Program-made: the position numbers and the translations under genes
From: Planctomicrobium sp.
Lineage (GTDB): Bacteria; Planctomycetota; Planctomycetia; Planctomycetales; Planctomycetaceae
Length of the DNA stretch: 37,994 bases
NCBI GenBank assembly: GCA_030626405.1
Contig: DAOUPA010000003.1
Span: 1-37,994, forward strand
Reading direction: 5' to 3'
Shown here: positions 18,501-27,345 of the stretch, piece by piece
How the letters are laid out: every line of letters starts with the position of its first letter
How positions within the stretch are numbered: position 1 is the stretch's first letter
Notes under the pieces: model-generated
Told to the model about the DNA's origin: nothing
Database searches by the model: none
Seen by the model: only the letters and a program-made list of their open reading frames with translations

Positions 18501-20278
18501 TTCTGAGGGACTCGGGTCCATGCGACTTCCGGAGTTTCATCGCTCTCCCAGACGAAAGCACCGCCGTCGGCCATTCCGTCCAATGGATTCATGTGAGTGA
18601 ACGCTTTGGGATCGCAACAGAGGACAACGTTCACGTGTCGCAGGTCGCAGTTCACGCGAATTCGTTCTGGTGCAACCATCAGGAAGTAAGCAGTTGGAGC
18701 GCCCTTTTTCTCGGAACCGTACTTCGGATTAGCGCTGACATGCAGCACTTCCTTGGCTCGTCCGTACTCATCCGTTCCACCATCGCGTTGGCTCAGGTAA
18801 TCACCGAACTCACCGATAATCGCGCCAAGATTCTTTCCTGTCGTGATCATCCCCCAACCACCGATGGAATGTAGCCGAACAGCAATCGTTTGATCGGGGA
18901 GTAACGAAGGCGTCTCTTCACTGCGTACTTCGTAGGGATGGTCAATTCCGACTGTGAAGTAGTTGGCACCGTCCGACAGACGTTTACCGTCCTGACGTGC
19001 GGCGCGACCGGTCGCGTATTCCCACGCGCCAAGGATGCCTTCAGGGCGGAAGTCACGAGAACCTAGCCCGTACGAACCGCTGAAGATCTGCGGAATTTCT
19101 TCTGCCGAAAGTCCCGGGTGACCGTTGCTCAATCCAGACTTGTGCAGTTCGAGAGACTTGGACAATGAGGTGCGAACATCACGTGCCAAAGGATTATCGC
19201 TGGCCAGTGCTTCATCGGTGCGTTCCAGAATGATCACATTCTTTCGACCACGTAGTGCCTTCGCAATTGCGGCCATCGGGAATGGACGTATCACGTTGAC
19301 ATGAATCGAACCAACTCGCTCGCCATGTGTCTCTTCAATGTAATCGACCGCAGCTTCGACATTTTCAGCTGCCGATCCCAAAGAGAGGAATACCGTGTCG
19401 GCTCCGTCCGTTTTGTATTCACTCAGAAGACCATAATGCCGACCGGTCAGTTCACCAAACTCGCGATACGCATCTTCCAGCATTCCCAGGATCGGTTCAT
19501 AGAAATTATTGCGCCGAGCCACAACACCGTTCATATAGTGTTCCTGATTCTGAACAGGACCGATGAGTGCAGGTTTCTTCAAATCAATGACGGACGGCAG
19601 GCGAATGCGCGTTGGACCAAACAGTTCTCGCTGAGCTTCCGTGGGGCAAGGAATGATATCTTCCGGCGAACCTAGAAACTCGCGAATCAACTCTGCTTCG
19701 TGCATCAAGAACGTACGTTCCAAGTGTGATGTGAGAAAACCGTCCTGGATATTCATCGCAGGTGTCAAAGCCAGTTCAGCAACTTTGCGGGCGATCAACG
19801 CCTGATCCGCAGCTTGTTGTGCGTCGCGAGCCATGAGCATGATCCACCCGACGTCAAGCGCGGCGTAGATGTCGTCGTGACCGCAATGGACATTAAGAGC
19901 ATGCTTGGTCAGTGCGCGAGCTGCCACTTCCAGCACCATTGCCGAGAGTTTTCCGGGTGCATGATAGTACTGCTCACTGGCGTAAACGATCCCCTGCCCT
20001 GACGTGAAATTGACAACCCGTTTTCCGGTCGTGGAGTACGCTGTTGCTCCTCCTTGAGCTGCGTGTTCACCTTCGGTTTCAATCGCAATTTTAGAGCGTC
20101 CAAAGACATTCAGCTTTCCTTCGGCATATGAAAGCTGGAAGAGTTCGCCCATTTCAGTCGAAGGCGTGATCGGATAAAAAACCCCGGCATCAGCAAGCCT
20201 GGCCTCAGTATGGTACGCAACCAACTGATTTCCATTAGAAACGATTCGAACACCTGGAAACTTTGGACTCTCCGCCAT
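15566..20278 (-). CDS. nifJ: Pyruvate:ferredoxin (flavodoxin) oxidoreductase, single-chain 1570-aa form
   Basis: Domains in order: POR alpha (FYPITPSTEMGE...EGEHAAQGGATAYSTTGKRVVNFTSGQGI), POR gamma (AVRLHSIGGWGMITTGKNLG), ferredoxin motifs CTQCMACITACP and CKGCAECVVEC, and TPP domain (CAGCGEKSVLRAL, GDGGMGDIGYQNV, LDTQVYSNTGGQNSDSS). Confidence 0.95.
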   Translation of the reverse strand: MAESPKFPGVRIVSNGNQLVAYHTEARLADAGVFYPITPSTEMGELFQLSYAEGKLNVFGRSKIAIETEGEHAAQGGATAYSTTGKRVVNFTSGQGIVYASEQYYHAPGKLSAMVLEVAARALTKHALNVHCGHDDIYAALDVGWIMLMARDAQQAADQALIARKVAELALTPAMNIQDGFLTSHLERTFLMHEAELIREFLGSPEDIIPCPTEAQRELFGPTRIRLPSVIDLKKPALIGPVQNQEHYMNGVVARRNNFYEPILGMLEDAYREFGELTGRHYGLLSEYKTDGADTVFLSLGSAAENVEAAVDYIEETHGERVGSIHVNVIRPFPMAAIAKALRGRKNVIILERTDEALASDNPLARDVRTSLSKSLELHKSGLSNGHPGLSAEEIPQIFSGSYGLGSRDFRPEGILGAWEYATGRAARQDGKRLSDGANYFTVGIDHPYEVRSEETPSLLPDQTIAVRLHSIGGWGMITTGKNLGAIIGEFGDYLSQRDGGTDEYGRAKEVLHVSANPKYGSEKKGAPTAYFLMVAPERIRVNCDLRHVNVVLCCDPKAFTHMNPLDGMADGGAFVWESDETPEVAWTRVPQKIRQQIIDKNIRLFILPGFDIARNATDRPDLQLRMQGNAFLGAFFYVSPFLENNDISKDHFNQVVLDQYKKKFGRFGDAVVQSNMEVMTQGFERVQEVPYGEIDAKDASKMRGTPLLPVIGGGCGSDSGGCGSGDCGCEPEPRNNLNSTAYYDKEFRSGLGYHQPASALSAVGVVAAATGATSSKYVARRETPIFIAENCTQCMACITACPDTALPNTAQDISTVLKTSIENYVSDSFHRTMLLEIVPELESKAREMMREAVKEKKEHPFKEIIGTLLQEHSNVPENAREELLEILDLIPLAYRKTNAIFGTREKKEPGAGGLFSIFVSDLCKGCAECVVECGDHQALVMQDDSEELNSRVIGATTFMDLLPDTEQKYLGMYDNHAPQDSRPATLRNHLMVKRNYQALVSGDGACAGCGEKSVLRALATLTESYMRPLYHDKADRLRKKASLLEQEGVARFNQLAETDPEQYERLKRAVTHIVMGLGGEDDKDTSTRIEAFGPISDEDVVNALVTVMKQEAYNHRDLQAVEGADFDGMSVMAMGAHTGCNTVYGSTSPSNPHPYPWMNSLFQDGATISWLIGESFIVEHARRSVIPERLVDVLLDGHDGGFSEADYFDLSHLTDTLMTDQEIRELPKVWAIGGDGGMGDIGYQNVSKVVLQNRPNVLLLMLDTQVYSNTGGQNSDSSVLTGGFDMNQIGAATQGKLTERKSVAETFTSGHGSPFVAQISMADQTRFFKSILDALEYRGTAFFQCFTTCQPEHGVGDDVATIQAKRVRDSRGMPQFVFNPQSGETYQEAMELAGNPSPNTDWRTIKSKSTGNSYSYTAAHWAFTEARFRRHWKKVAEADVTDLVHLDDLLVGLTQNDVVNRRFVNPDSPAFVPDWKVWTESEDDNGKPFYAVMSRQMVLFCIERRKAWRLLQSKAGIENKDYLAQRKVLELLKKGEVDRNEVHSRGRELLLFQAKSSNQSVSNETQSMR

Positions 20279-20283
20279 GTCTT

Positions 20284-20289
20284 CTCCTT
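20284..20289 (-). promoter_or_regulatory. Shine-Dalgarno sequence for the PFOR gene
   Basis: Minus strand reads TAAGGAG-AAGAC-ATG; AAGGAG lies 5 nt upstream of the ATG at 20278. Confidence 0.6.
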
Positions 20290-20822
20290 ACTAATTTTGC
20301 TTGTGGGTCTCGATCGATATTCTGTTCTTCTCTGATTTACTTTTAAAACTGTGTTGGGTTTACAACTTTTTGACTTTACGCCAGCTTTGATGTTAACCGG
20401 TCTCGGTCAAATTCGCCAACTGAACATTGTGAGTCTCGTTCTTGATGGTAGCAACCGACACATATTCTCATAAACAAATTACTGCTTGACGAAGATGGCA
20501 GATACTGGTAGCAACATGGGACTGAACGTAAGGTGGAAGTCCATTTATAAAAAGTCTCATACCTCAAATCATTTGTGACGTAATCCGCGTGAAGGCGAAT
20601 CAAAGCTACAGAATCTGAGTTACCTTCAATCAACACCATGAGTTCCCGGTTGGTTGAACGAGAACATACAACATCTCTGTCAGGTAACCTAAGAGTTTGA
20701 AATCGGAAGAATTCAGCGGTGTTCACTTCAGTGTGATCAATCGCTCCAGTAAACTTTCGAGTGGCAAACACGATTCCATATCACCACAACACTGAATTCA
20801 ATTGTAAATTTTGGAGACTCGC

Positions 20823-22160
20823 GTGCGAAACTTTTCCTTGCTCACTCTGATCTTCGTTCTCACCTGTGGGTCTCTTGCGTCTGCTGGAAATTGGCCTCAC
20901 TGGCGAGGTGACCACGGTAACGGGGTTGCTGAAAACTCCTCTCCCCCAACGGAATGGAGCAGTACAAAAAACGTGAAATGGAAAATTCGCATTCCTGGTC
21001 AAGGATCAGGATCACCAATCATTTGGGAAGACAAAGTTTATGTTGTCTCAAGTGTTCCAGTTTCAACCGAACAACCGCAAGCCTCGAAGCAGCAGTCTGA
21101 TCGCCAAAACAACCAGTCCAGATTTCGCGGCAGGGGCAGGCGTGGTTCCGCACCGCTTCAGATGTTGGAATTCACACTGTTCTGCTTCGACCGAGCCACT
21201 GGCGAGGAGTTGTGGAAACAAGTTGCAGTCAAAGCAAAGCCTCATCAGGGGACGCACTCCACAAACAACTTCGCGTCGGCGTCTCCATGTACCGACGGCG
21301 AGCACATCTATGCTCACTTCGGTTCGCGTGGCCTCTTCTGTTACACAATGGATGGCAAGCTGAAATGGAAGCGAGATAACCTTGGAAAAATGGAGACTCG
21401 CAACGGTTTCGGAGAAGGGAGTTCTCCAACACTTGCAGGCGACAAAATCATTGTGCCGTGGGACCACGAAGGGCAATCGTCCATTCTGGCGCTCAACAAA
21501 CGGACGGGAAAAACCATCTGGAAAACCAAGCGGGACGAACCGACTTGCTGGGCAACACCTCTGGTGATTGAACACGACGGCAAACAACAAGTTGTCATGA
21601 ACGGTCAAAATAATGCCCGGTCGTATGATCTGGAAACTGGCAAGGAATTGTGGAGGTGCGGTGGGCAAACAGAAAGACCTGTCGCGTCGGCACTCGCTGC
21701 TGACGGACTTGTTTTCGTGGGTAGTGGACACAAGGGATCTTTTTTCGCGGCGTTTCGCCCAGATGGTCAGGGAGATATTGAAGGAACAGACAAGGTGGTT
21801 TGGTCAATTGATCGCGACACACCCGACATTGCTTCCCCGCTGCTTTCGTCCGGCCGAATTTACTTCCACAAAGGAAAAACCGGTGTATTGACGTGTGTCG
21901 ATGCAGCCACAGGAAAACCACACTTCGGCCCCACCCGTGTTCCTGGCTTGAACAGTATTTATGCGTCTCCGATTGCCGCTGGTGGTTTCGTTTACCTCAC
22001 CGCTCGCGACGGGACGACTGTTGTGATCAAGGACTCAGACACGTTTGAAATCGTCGCAACGAACTCTGTTGGAGAAACAGTCGACGCAACACCGGCTCCG
22101 GTGGACCACGAACTCTTCATTCGTGGTGAACAACATTTATTCTGCATCTCTGGATCTTGA
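20823..22160 (+). CDS. Exported PQQ-binding-like beta-propeller repeat protein
   Basis: ORF listed from TTG 20811; the GTG at 20823 gives a standard signal peptide (MRNFSLLTLIFVLTCGSLASAGNWPHWRG). Repeated blades such as GKTIWKTKRDEPTCWATPLV and ATGKPHFGPTRVPGLNSIYASPIAAGGFVYLTARDGTTVVI. Confidence 0.88.
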   Translation: MRNFSLLTLIFVLTCGSLASAGNWPHWRGDHGNGVAENSSPPTEWSSTKNVKWKIRIPGQGSGSPIIWEDKVYVVSSVPVSTEQPQASKQQSDRQNNQSRFRGRGRRGSAPLQMLEFTLFCFDRATGEELWKQVAVKAKPHQGTHSTNNFASASPCTDGEHIYAHFGSRGLFCYTMDGKLKWKRDNLGKMETRNGFGEGSSPTLAGDKIIVPWDHEGQSSILALNKRTGKTIWKTKRDEPTCWATPLVIEHDGKQQVVMNGQNNARSYDLETGKELWRCGGQTERPVASALAADGLVFVGSGHKGSFFAAFRPDGQGDIEGTDKVVWSIDRDTPDIASPLLSSGRIYFHKGKTGVLTCVDAATGKPHFGPTRVPGLNSIYASPIAAGGFVYLTARDGTTVVIKDSDTFEIVATNSVGETVDATPAPVDHELFIRGEQHLFCISGS

Positions 22161-22236
22161 TTTGAAATTGAATCCTCAACCGTACACCGGAACGTTGAAC
22201 CAGAGGCTCCGAAAGTTGTTCACATTTCCACTCAAA

Positions 22237-24633
22237 ATGACTGCGACTGCGCTGTTGGTATTCATGACTTGGACGACGCCAACTCATGCGGCGCCGGTCA
22301 ATTTCTCGCGCGATGTTGCACCGATTCTTCAGAAGCGATGCTTGAGCTGTCACAACAGCCGCAAGCGTGGTGGGGAACTTTCACTTCAGTCACGCGAGTC
22401 GACATTCAAAGGAGGTGAAAGTGGAGTGGCAGTTGTCCCGGGCGATGTCGATTCGAGTTACTTGTTGGACCTTGTCACTCCATCGGATGGCATGGCGGAG
22501 ATGCCGAAAAGTGAACCTCCGTTAGACCCTGCTGAAATCGAGATCCTGCGAAGCTGGATCGAATCAGGCGCTGCCTGGCCTGAGAATTCTGAACTTGAAG
22601 TTCCGGTCTTATGGTCTTTGAATCCGATTCAAAATCCAGTCGTTCCGAATGAAGTCGCTTCTTCGCCTCGATTTCCGATTCGCAATCCGATTGATGCGTT
22701 CGTTGCCGCCAGGCATCGTGAAGCCGATGTAAAGGTTGCCCCTCAAGCGAACCGCCGTACACTCGTGCGGCGATTGTCTCTCGACTTGCTCGGCTTACCA
22801 CCGTCTCCAGAAGTCGTCGAAGCATTCGTCGCTGATACCTCTCCGGAAGCCTACGAGCAACTGGTTAATGAATTGCTGGCGTCGCCACATTTCGGCGAAC
22901 ACTGGGGACGTCACTGGCTTGACCTGGCTCGTTACGCCGACAGTGAAGGTTACCTGGGAGACAGCGAAAGACCTCATGCCTGGGTCTATCGTGAATGGGT
23001 CATTGATGCTTTCAACGAAGATCTTCCGTTCGACCAATTTACGATCCAACAACTCGCTGGCGACTTACTCGACAACCCGACGTTGAATCAAAAAATTGCT
23101 ACCGGTTTTCACCGCAACACATTGCGGAACACGGAAGCTGGCGTGGACCTGGAGTTGTATCGCACACAGGAAATCGTAGATCGCGTGAATACAACCGGAA
23201 TGGTTTGGCTCGGTTTGACGCTGGGCTGTGCGGAATGCCATGACCACAAGAATGATCCGATCAGCCAAAAAGAGTTCTACCAGTTGTACGCTTTCTTCAA
23301 CAACGCCGATGACGTCGGCGTTTCTGCAACGAAGCCTTGGGAGACCGCTGAGTACGATCAGGCCATGCACGCATGGAAACCGGAGTGGGAGCAACTTCGA
23401 GAAGAACTGAACCAATTTGAAACTGAAGAACTGACCGCAGAACAGCAAACCGAAATTTCCAAACTGTTCGATACTTACCGCAAGTCCGCAGACCTCGACA
23501 AGATCACAAAGTATTACAAAACAGAAGAGGCTGGCTGGAAGGAGATGAAAACCCGATTGGTGGCACGCCTCGGAAAGAAGCCTGCTCGCCCAGCAACAAA
23601 AGCGCGTGCGTTTGCCGAACGTACGAAAGATCGCCGGGAAACCTTTGTTCACATTCGTGGCATCTATAATCGCCCTGGTGACAAAGTGAGTTTCGATACA
23701 CCGGAGGTCTTGCCACCGCTTCAGACACGAGGAGCAACACCGGACCGACGTGATCTTGCGAAGTGGCTTTTCGATGAACAGAACCCGCTCACAGCGCGTG
23801 TTGCCGTCAACCGGATTTGGCAACAACTCTTCGGTCAGGGAATCGTGGCCTCCCCCAATGATTTCGGAAATAAGGGAGCGGCTCCGACACATCCACTTCT
23901 GCTCGACTGGCTAGCAACCGAATACAGGCATGTGGACTGGAGTCGGAAAGAGATGATTCGGCGGATTGTGTTGTCGTCGACATACCGACTTTCGTCGTCG
24001 CCGAATTCAGTCCCTGAACAAAATGACATCAGTAACCAGTTGTTGTGGAGGCAGAATAGTTATCGCGTGAGTGCGGAGTCGGTCCGTGATCTGCATCTGA
24101 CTGCAAGTGGCTTGTTGGATCGAACGATTGGTCGACGCGGGATCCGACCACCTCTTCCGGCCTTCGTAACTGCCGTCGGACGCAGCGTTAAATGGCCTGT
24201 CAGTCAAGGAACCGAACGTTATCGCCGCGGGATGTATATCTTCTTCAAGAGAACCGTTCCGTATCCAATGTTGATGACGTTTGATGCTCCAGACGCCACA
24301 CTTTCCTGTAGTCGCAGAGAACGTTCGAACACTCCCTTGCAAGCACTCACCTTGCTCAACGGCCCAGTTTTCTACGAGTGTGCGCAGGCGTTAGGACGTG
24401 AAGTGATCGCAGAATCCGCAGGCAATCCATTAGCCGCGATGTCAAGCATCTTCATGCGATGCCTCGGCAGACCACCGGCTGAGCGTGAACTGAATTACCT
24501 GATGGCTGCTTATCATGATCTATTGCAGATGAACATTGAGAAAGGGACGTCCGTTCAAGAATCAGAATTGATGACAATAACAGCGATGGCACGCATCGTG
24601 ATGAACCTTGACGAATTTGTAACGCGCGACTGA
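22237..24633 (+). CDS. PSD1-type cytochrome c protein with DUF1549 and DUF1553 domains (second copy)
   Basis: ORF listed from 22045 overlaps the upstream gene; ATG 22237 gives signal MTATALLVFMTWTTPTHAAPVNFSRDVAPILQKRCLSCHN. Contains WGRHWLDLARYADSEGY, CAECHDHKNDPI and NRIWQQLFGQGIVASPNDFGNKGAAPTHPLLLDWLA. Confidence 0.92.
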   Translation: MTATALLVFMTWTTPTHAAPVNFSRDVAPILQKRCLSCHNSRKRGGELSLQSRESTFKGGESGVAVVPGDVDSSYLLDLVTPSDGMAEMPKSEPPLDPAEIEILRSWIESGAAWPENSELEVPVLWSLNPIQNPVVPNEVASSPRFPIRNPIDAFVAARHREADVKVAPQANRRTLVRRLSLDLLGLPPSPEVVEAFVADTSPEAYEQLVNELLASPHFGEHWGRHWLDLARYADSEGYLGDSERPHAWVYREWVIDAFNEDLPFDQFTIQQLAGDLLDNPTLNQKIATGFHRNTLRNTEAGVDLELYRTQEIVDRVNTTGMVWLGLTLGCAECHDHKNDPISQKEFYQLYAFFNNADDVGVSATKPWETAEYDQAMHAWKPEWEQLREELNQFETEELTAEQQTEISKLFDTYRKSADLDKITKYYKTEEAGWKEMKTRLVARLGKKPARPATKARAFAERTKDRRETFVHIRGIYNRPGDKVSFDTPEVLPPLQTRGATPDRRDLAKWLFDEQNPLTARVAVNRIWQQLFGQGIVASPNDFGNKGAAPTHPLLLDWLATEYRHVDWSRKEMIRRIVLSSTYRLSSSPNSVPEQNDISNQLLWRQNSYRVSAESVRDLHLTASGLLDRTIGRRGIRPPLPAFVTAVGRSVKWPVSQGTERYRRGMYIFFKRTVPYPMLMTFDAPDATLSCSRRERSNTPLQALTLLNGPVFYECAQALGREVIAESAGNPLAAMSSIFMRCLGRPPAERELNYLMAAYHDLLQMNIEKGTSVQESELMTITAMARIVMNLDEFVTRD

Positions 24634-24673
24634 ACGGCAGGAGAACTTGATCTCCTCAAACTGTTGACTCCGA

Positions 24674-26140
24674 ATGAAAAATAACAATACCGCTAAACTT
24701 GACCTGCAACGTCGGCAGTTCTTCACATCCAGCGCGAGCGGACTGGGCACGCTGGCACTCGCTTCACTTTTGAATGAAGAAGGCTTGCTCGCCAGAGAGT
24801 CACAACTTCCGTTTGCACATTTCGCTCCGCGAGCAAAACGCTGCATCTTCCTGTTCATGGAAGGTGGCCCCAGCCAGATGGATCTCTGCGATCCGAAACC
24901 GCGCCTGAATGAACTCGATGGTCAACCAATGCCGGAGTCGCTTCTGGATGATATCAAGTTCGCATTCATCCAGAAGGAAAGTGCGCGACTCATGGGGAGT
25001 CCACGTACATTCCAAAAGTACGGCGAATGCGGGATGGATTTGTCGGATCTGTTGCCGCACTTGAGTACCTGTGCCGACGACATCGCACTCGTCCGTTCAA
25101 TGCACGGCGAACAATTCAATCATCTCCCAGGTCAGTTGATGATGCTCACCGGCTCGGCACTCCAAGGCCGCCCTTCTCTTGGCTCGTGGCTGACTTATGG
25201 TCTCGGCAGCGAATCGAAGAATCTGCCAAGTTACGTCGCGATGACAACACTCGGTAGAGGTCTACCTGGAGGTGCATCGAGTTGGTCGAGCGGGTTCTTA
25301 CCGACTCAATACTCCGGAACACTCTTTCGAAATCAGGGCAGCCCAGTTCTGAATCTGGCAAACCCCGAAGGGATGTCTCGCGACTTTCAGAAGCGAAGCA
25401 TCCAGACAATCAACGAACTGAACCGCTTTCGTTTTGACAACGTTGGCAGTCCGGAAATCGCCAGTCGTATCGAAGCTTACGAACTTGCGTTTCGAATGCA
25501 TAAAACAGCCCCGGATTGGCTAGACCTGTCAGGGGAAACAAAAGCGACTCTTGAAGCATACGGACTGGACCGCCCTGACACTGCCAAGGATAAGACCGCC
25601 GGTTTCATGGGTTCTTATGCCCGTAATTGCCTGTTGGCGAGAAGGATGGTCGAACGCGGCGTTCGGTTCGTCACCCTCTTTCTTTCGACCTGGGACCACC
25701 ACAGCAATCTGGACAGTGGCCTGAAACGCTACACACAAATTTCCGATCAACCGGTGGCAGCACTACTCAAAGATTTGAAGCAAAGAGGGTTACTTGATGA
25801 AACCTTAGTCGTGTGGGGAGGAGAATTTGGACGTACACCGCTTGGTGAGAATCGGGCGAACTTCAAGACCGTTACCGGGAGAGACCATCATCCGTACTCA
25901 TTTAGCATGTGGCTCGCTGGCGGAGGAGTCAAAGGTGGGCAAGTGATCGGCGAGACGGATGAAATTGGCTGGGGCGTCGCGAAAGACCCTGTCCATATTC
26001 ACGACCTGCATGCAACGACACTGCATTTATTCGGCCTGGACCACAAGCGGCTCACCTACCGCTTCCAAGGCCGCGACTTCCGCCTCACCGACGTCTCCGG
26101 CAATATCGTAAATTCACTCTTGGATCAACCTGCGACATGA
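24674..26140 (+). CDS. DUF1501 domain-containing protein, Tat-exported (second copy)
   Basis: 488 aa; twin-arginine motif LQRRQFFTSSASGLGTLALASLL. Contains FMEGGPSQMDLCDPKPRL, LVVWGGEFGRTPLGE and GRDHHPYSFSMWLAGGGVKGG. Confidence 0.92.
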   Translation: MKNNNTAKLDLQRRQFFTSSASGLGTLALASLLNEEGLLARESQLPFAHFAPRAKRCIFLFMEGGPSQMDLCDPKPRLNELDGQPMPESLLDDIKFAFIQKESARLMGSPRTFQKYGECGMDLSDLLPHLSTCADDIALVRSMHGEQFNHLPGQLMMLTGSALQGRPSLGSWLTYGLGSESKNLPSYVAMTTLGRGLPGGASSWSSGFLPTQYSGTLFRNQGSPVLNLANPEGMSRDFQKRSIQTINELNRFRFDNVGSPEIASRIEAYELAFRMHKTAPDWLDLSGETKATLEAYGLDRPDTAKDKTAGFMGSYARNCLLARRMVERGVRFVTLFLSTWDHHSNLDSGLKRYTQISDQPVAALLKDLKQRGLLDETLVVWGGEFGRTPLGENRANFKTVTGRDHHPYSFSMWLAGGGVKGGQVIGETDEIGWGVAKDPVHIHDLHATTLHLFGLDHKRLTYRFQGRDFRLTDVSGNIVNSLLDQPAT

Positions 26141-26348
26141 ACGAGAGGCCTTGAAGTGAAAGGAGCAACCTCTGCACTCCGTTGGTGAACTCATTGAAGG
26201 TTCAGCACTTCGAAGTTAGTCCTTGACGCAGCACGAGTCCCGCGCACATCATTGAGAACAGATGGACTGGAATTCCAAGTCACTCTGATAAGAAGAAAAC
26301 GCCGCTTAGCCGAAGAAGCGGAGTTTGCGCAGCAAATTCTCGAGACAA

Positions 26349-27275
26349 ATGACCGGAGAAAACCTTCTGTTGATCGAACTGATAGACCACTATCTGAATG
26401 AACAATTTGACAAACTGCTCCACCAAGAATCACAGGTGCAGGAAGGGAGCAATCCAGAAGGTGTTCATCAGATGCGGGTGGCAACACGGTGCATCAGAGC
26501 TGCGTTTCGCGCGTTTAGAAAATTCTTGCCCGTTAGCAAAACGAAAATATTCAACCGCGAATTTAAGTGGATCGCATCCGTTTTAGGAGAGGTCCGTGAT
26601 CTCGAAGTCTATAGAGGCAATCTAGAGCGAGACACAGGGAAGCTGGCAGAAGAAGATTCCGTTTTTCTGAATGACTACTATCAGCACCTTGATAACCAAT
26701 TGCAGCAGGCAAGAACGCGGCTGCTGGAATGTCTAAGAAGTGAGCGGTACTCACAGTTGAAGATAAGCTTTGCGGAATTTCTTAAACAAGGGCTATCACA
26801 ATCTTCAGGCAAGCCGATTAGCTCAAATACGATTCGAGCCATCGCCCGAAAAGCCCTTCGAAAACAGTACAAAACAGTGCTTCGTAAAGGTCGCGCAATC
26901 ACACCGGACTCTTCCGGAAGTTTACTCCACGAATTACGAATCGAGTGTAAACGGCTGCGATATTTATTAGTCGTTTTTCGTCCGCTTTATGGGAAAAACC
27001 TGAATCAACCCACAAAACAATTGAAGCGTCTTCAAAGGGTGCTCGGAGAGTTTCAGGATACTCAAGTTGCGATTCAAAACATTCGCACATACGCTAACCG
27101 CCTGCCAATGCAGACTGAAAATCGTGGACAACTTGTCACACTTGGCCAGCTTATCTACGTACAACAGATGCAAGGAGCCAAACAACGTACTGCATTCAAT
27201 AAAGTGTGGCAGCATTTCGACAGTAAGAATTTTCGCAAGAAGATACTGGGCACACTAGAGAAATGTTCGCATTAG
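26349..27275 (+). CDS. CHAD domain-containing protein
   Basis: ORF listed from TTG 26325; ATG 26349 is likelier. Contains EGVHQMRVATRCIRAAFRAFRKFLP, LGEVRDLEVYRGNL, LHELRIECKRLRYLLVVFRPLYG and LQRVLGEFQDTQVAIQNI, the usual CHAD His/Arg/Lys-rich helices. Confidence 0.88.
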   Translation: MTGENLLLIELIDHYLNEQFDKLLHQESQVQEGSNPEGVHQMRVATRCIRAAFRAFRKFLPVSKTKIFNREFKWIASVLGEVRDLEVYRGNLERDTGKLAEEDSVFLNDYYQHLDNQLQQARTRLLECLRSERYSQLKISFAEFLKQGLSQSSGKPISSNTIRAIARKALRKQYKTVLRKGRAITPDSSGSLLHELRIECKRLRYLLVVFRPLYGKNLNQPTKQLKRLQRVLGEFQDTQVAIQNIRTYANRLPMQTENRGQLVTLGQLIYVQQMQGAKQRTAFNKVWQHFDSKNFRKKILGTLEKCSH

Positions 27276-27345
27276 TATTCACGGGCATATTCAACATTCC
27301 CCCCTAGCTTTGAAGCAGGTCAGTCAAGGGGAAATGAACGATGAT

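Noticed and set aside
22045-22236. Upstream extension of the second DUF1549/1553 ORF
   Set aside because: Would overlap the propeller gene by over 100 bp. ATG 22237 gives a normal signal peptide.
23065-23892. 275-aa minus-strand ORF
   Set aside because: Antisense to the second DUF1549/1553 gene. Cys/Phe/Leu-rich shadow frame.
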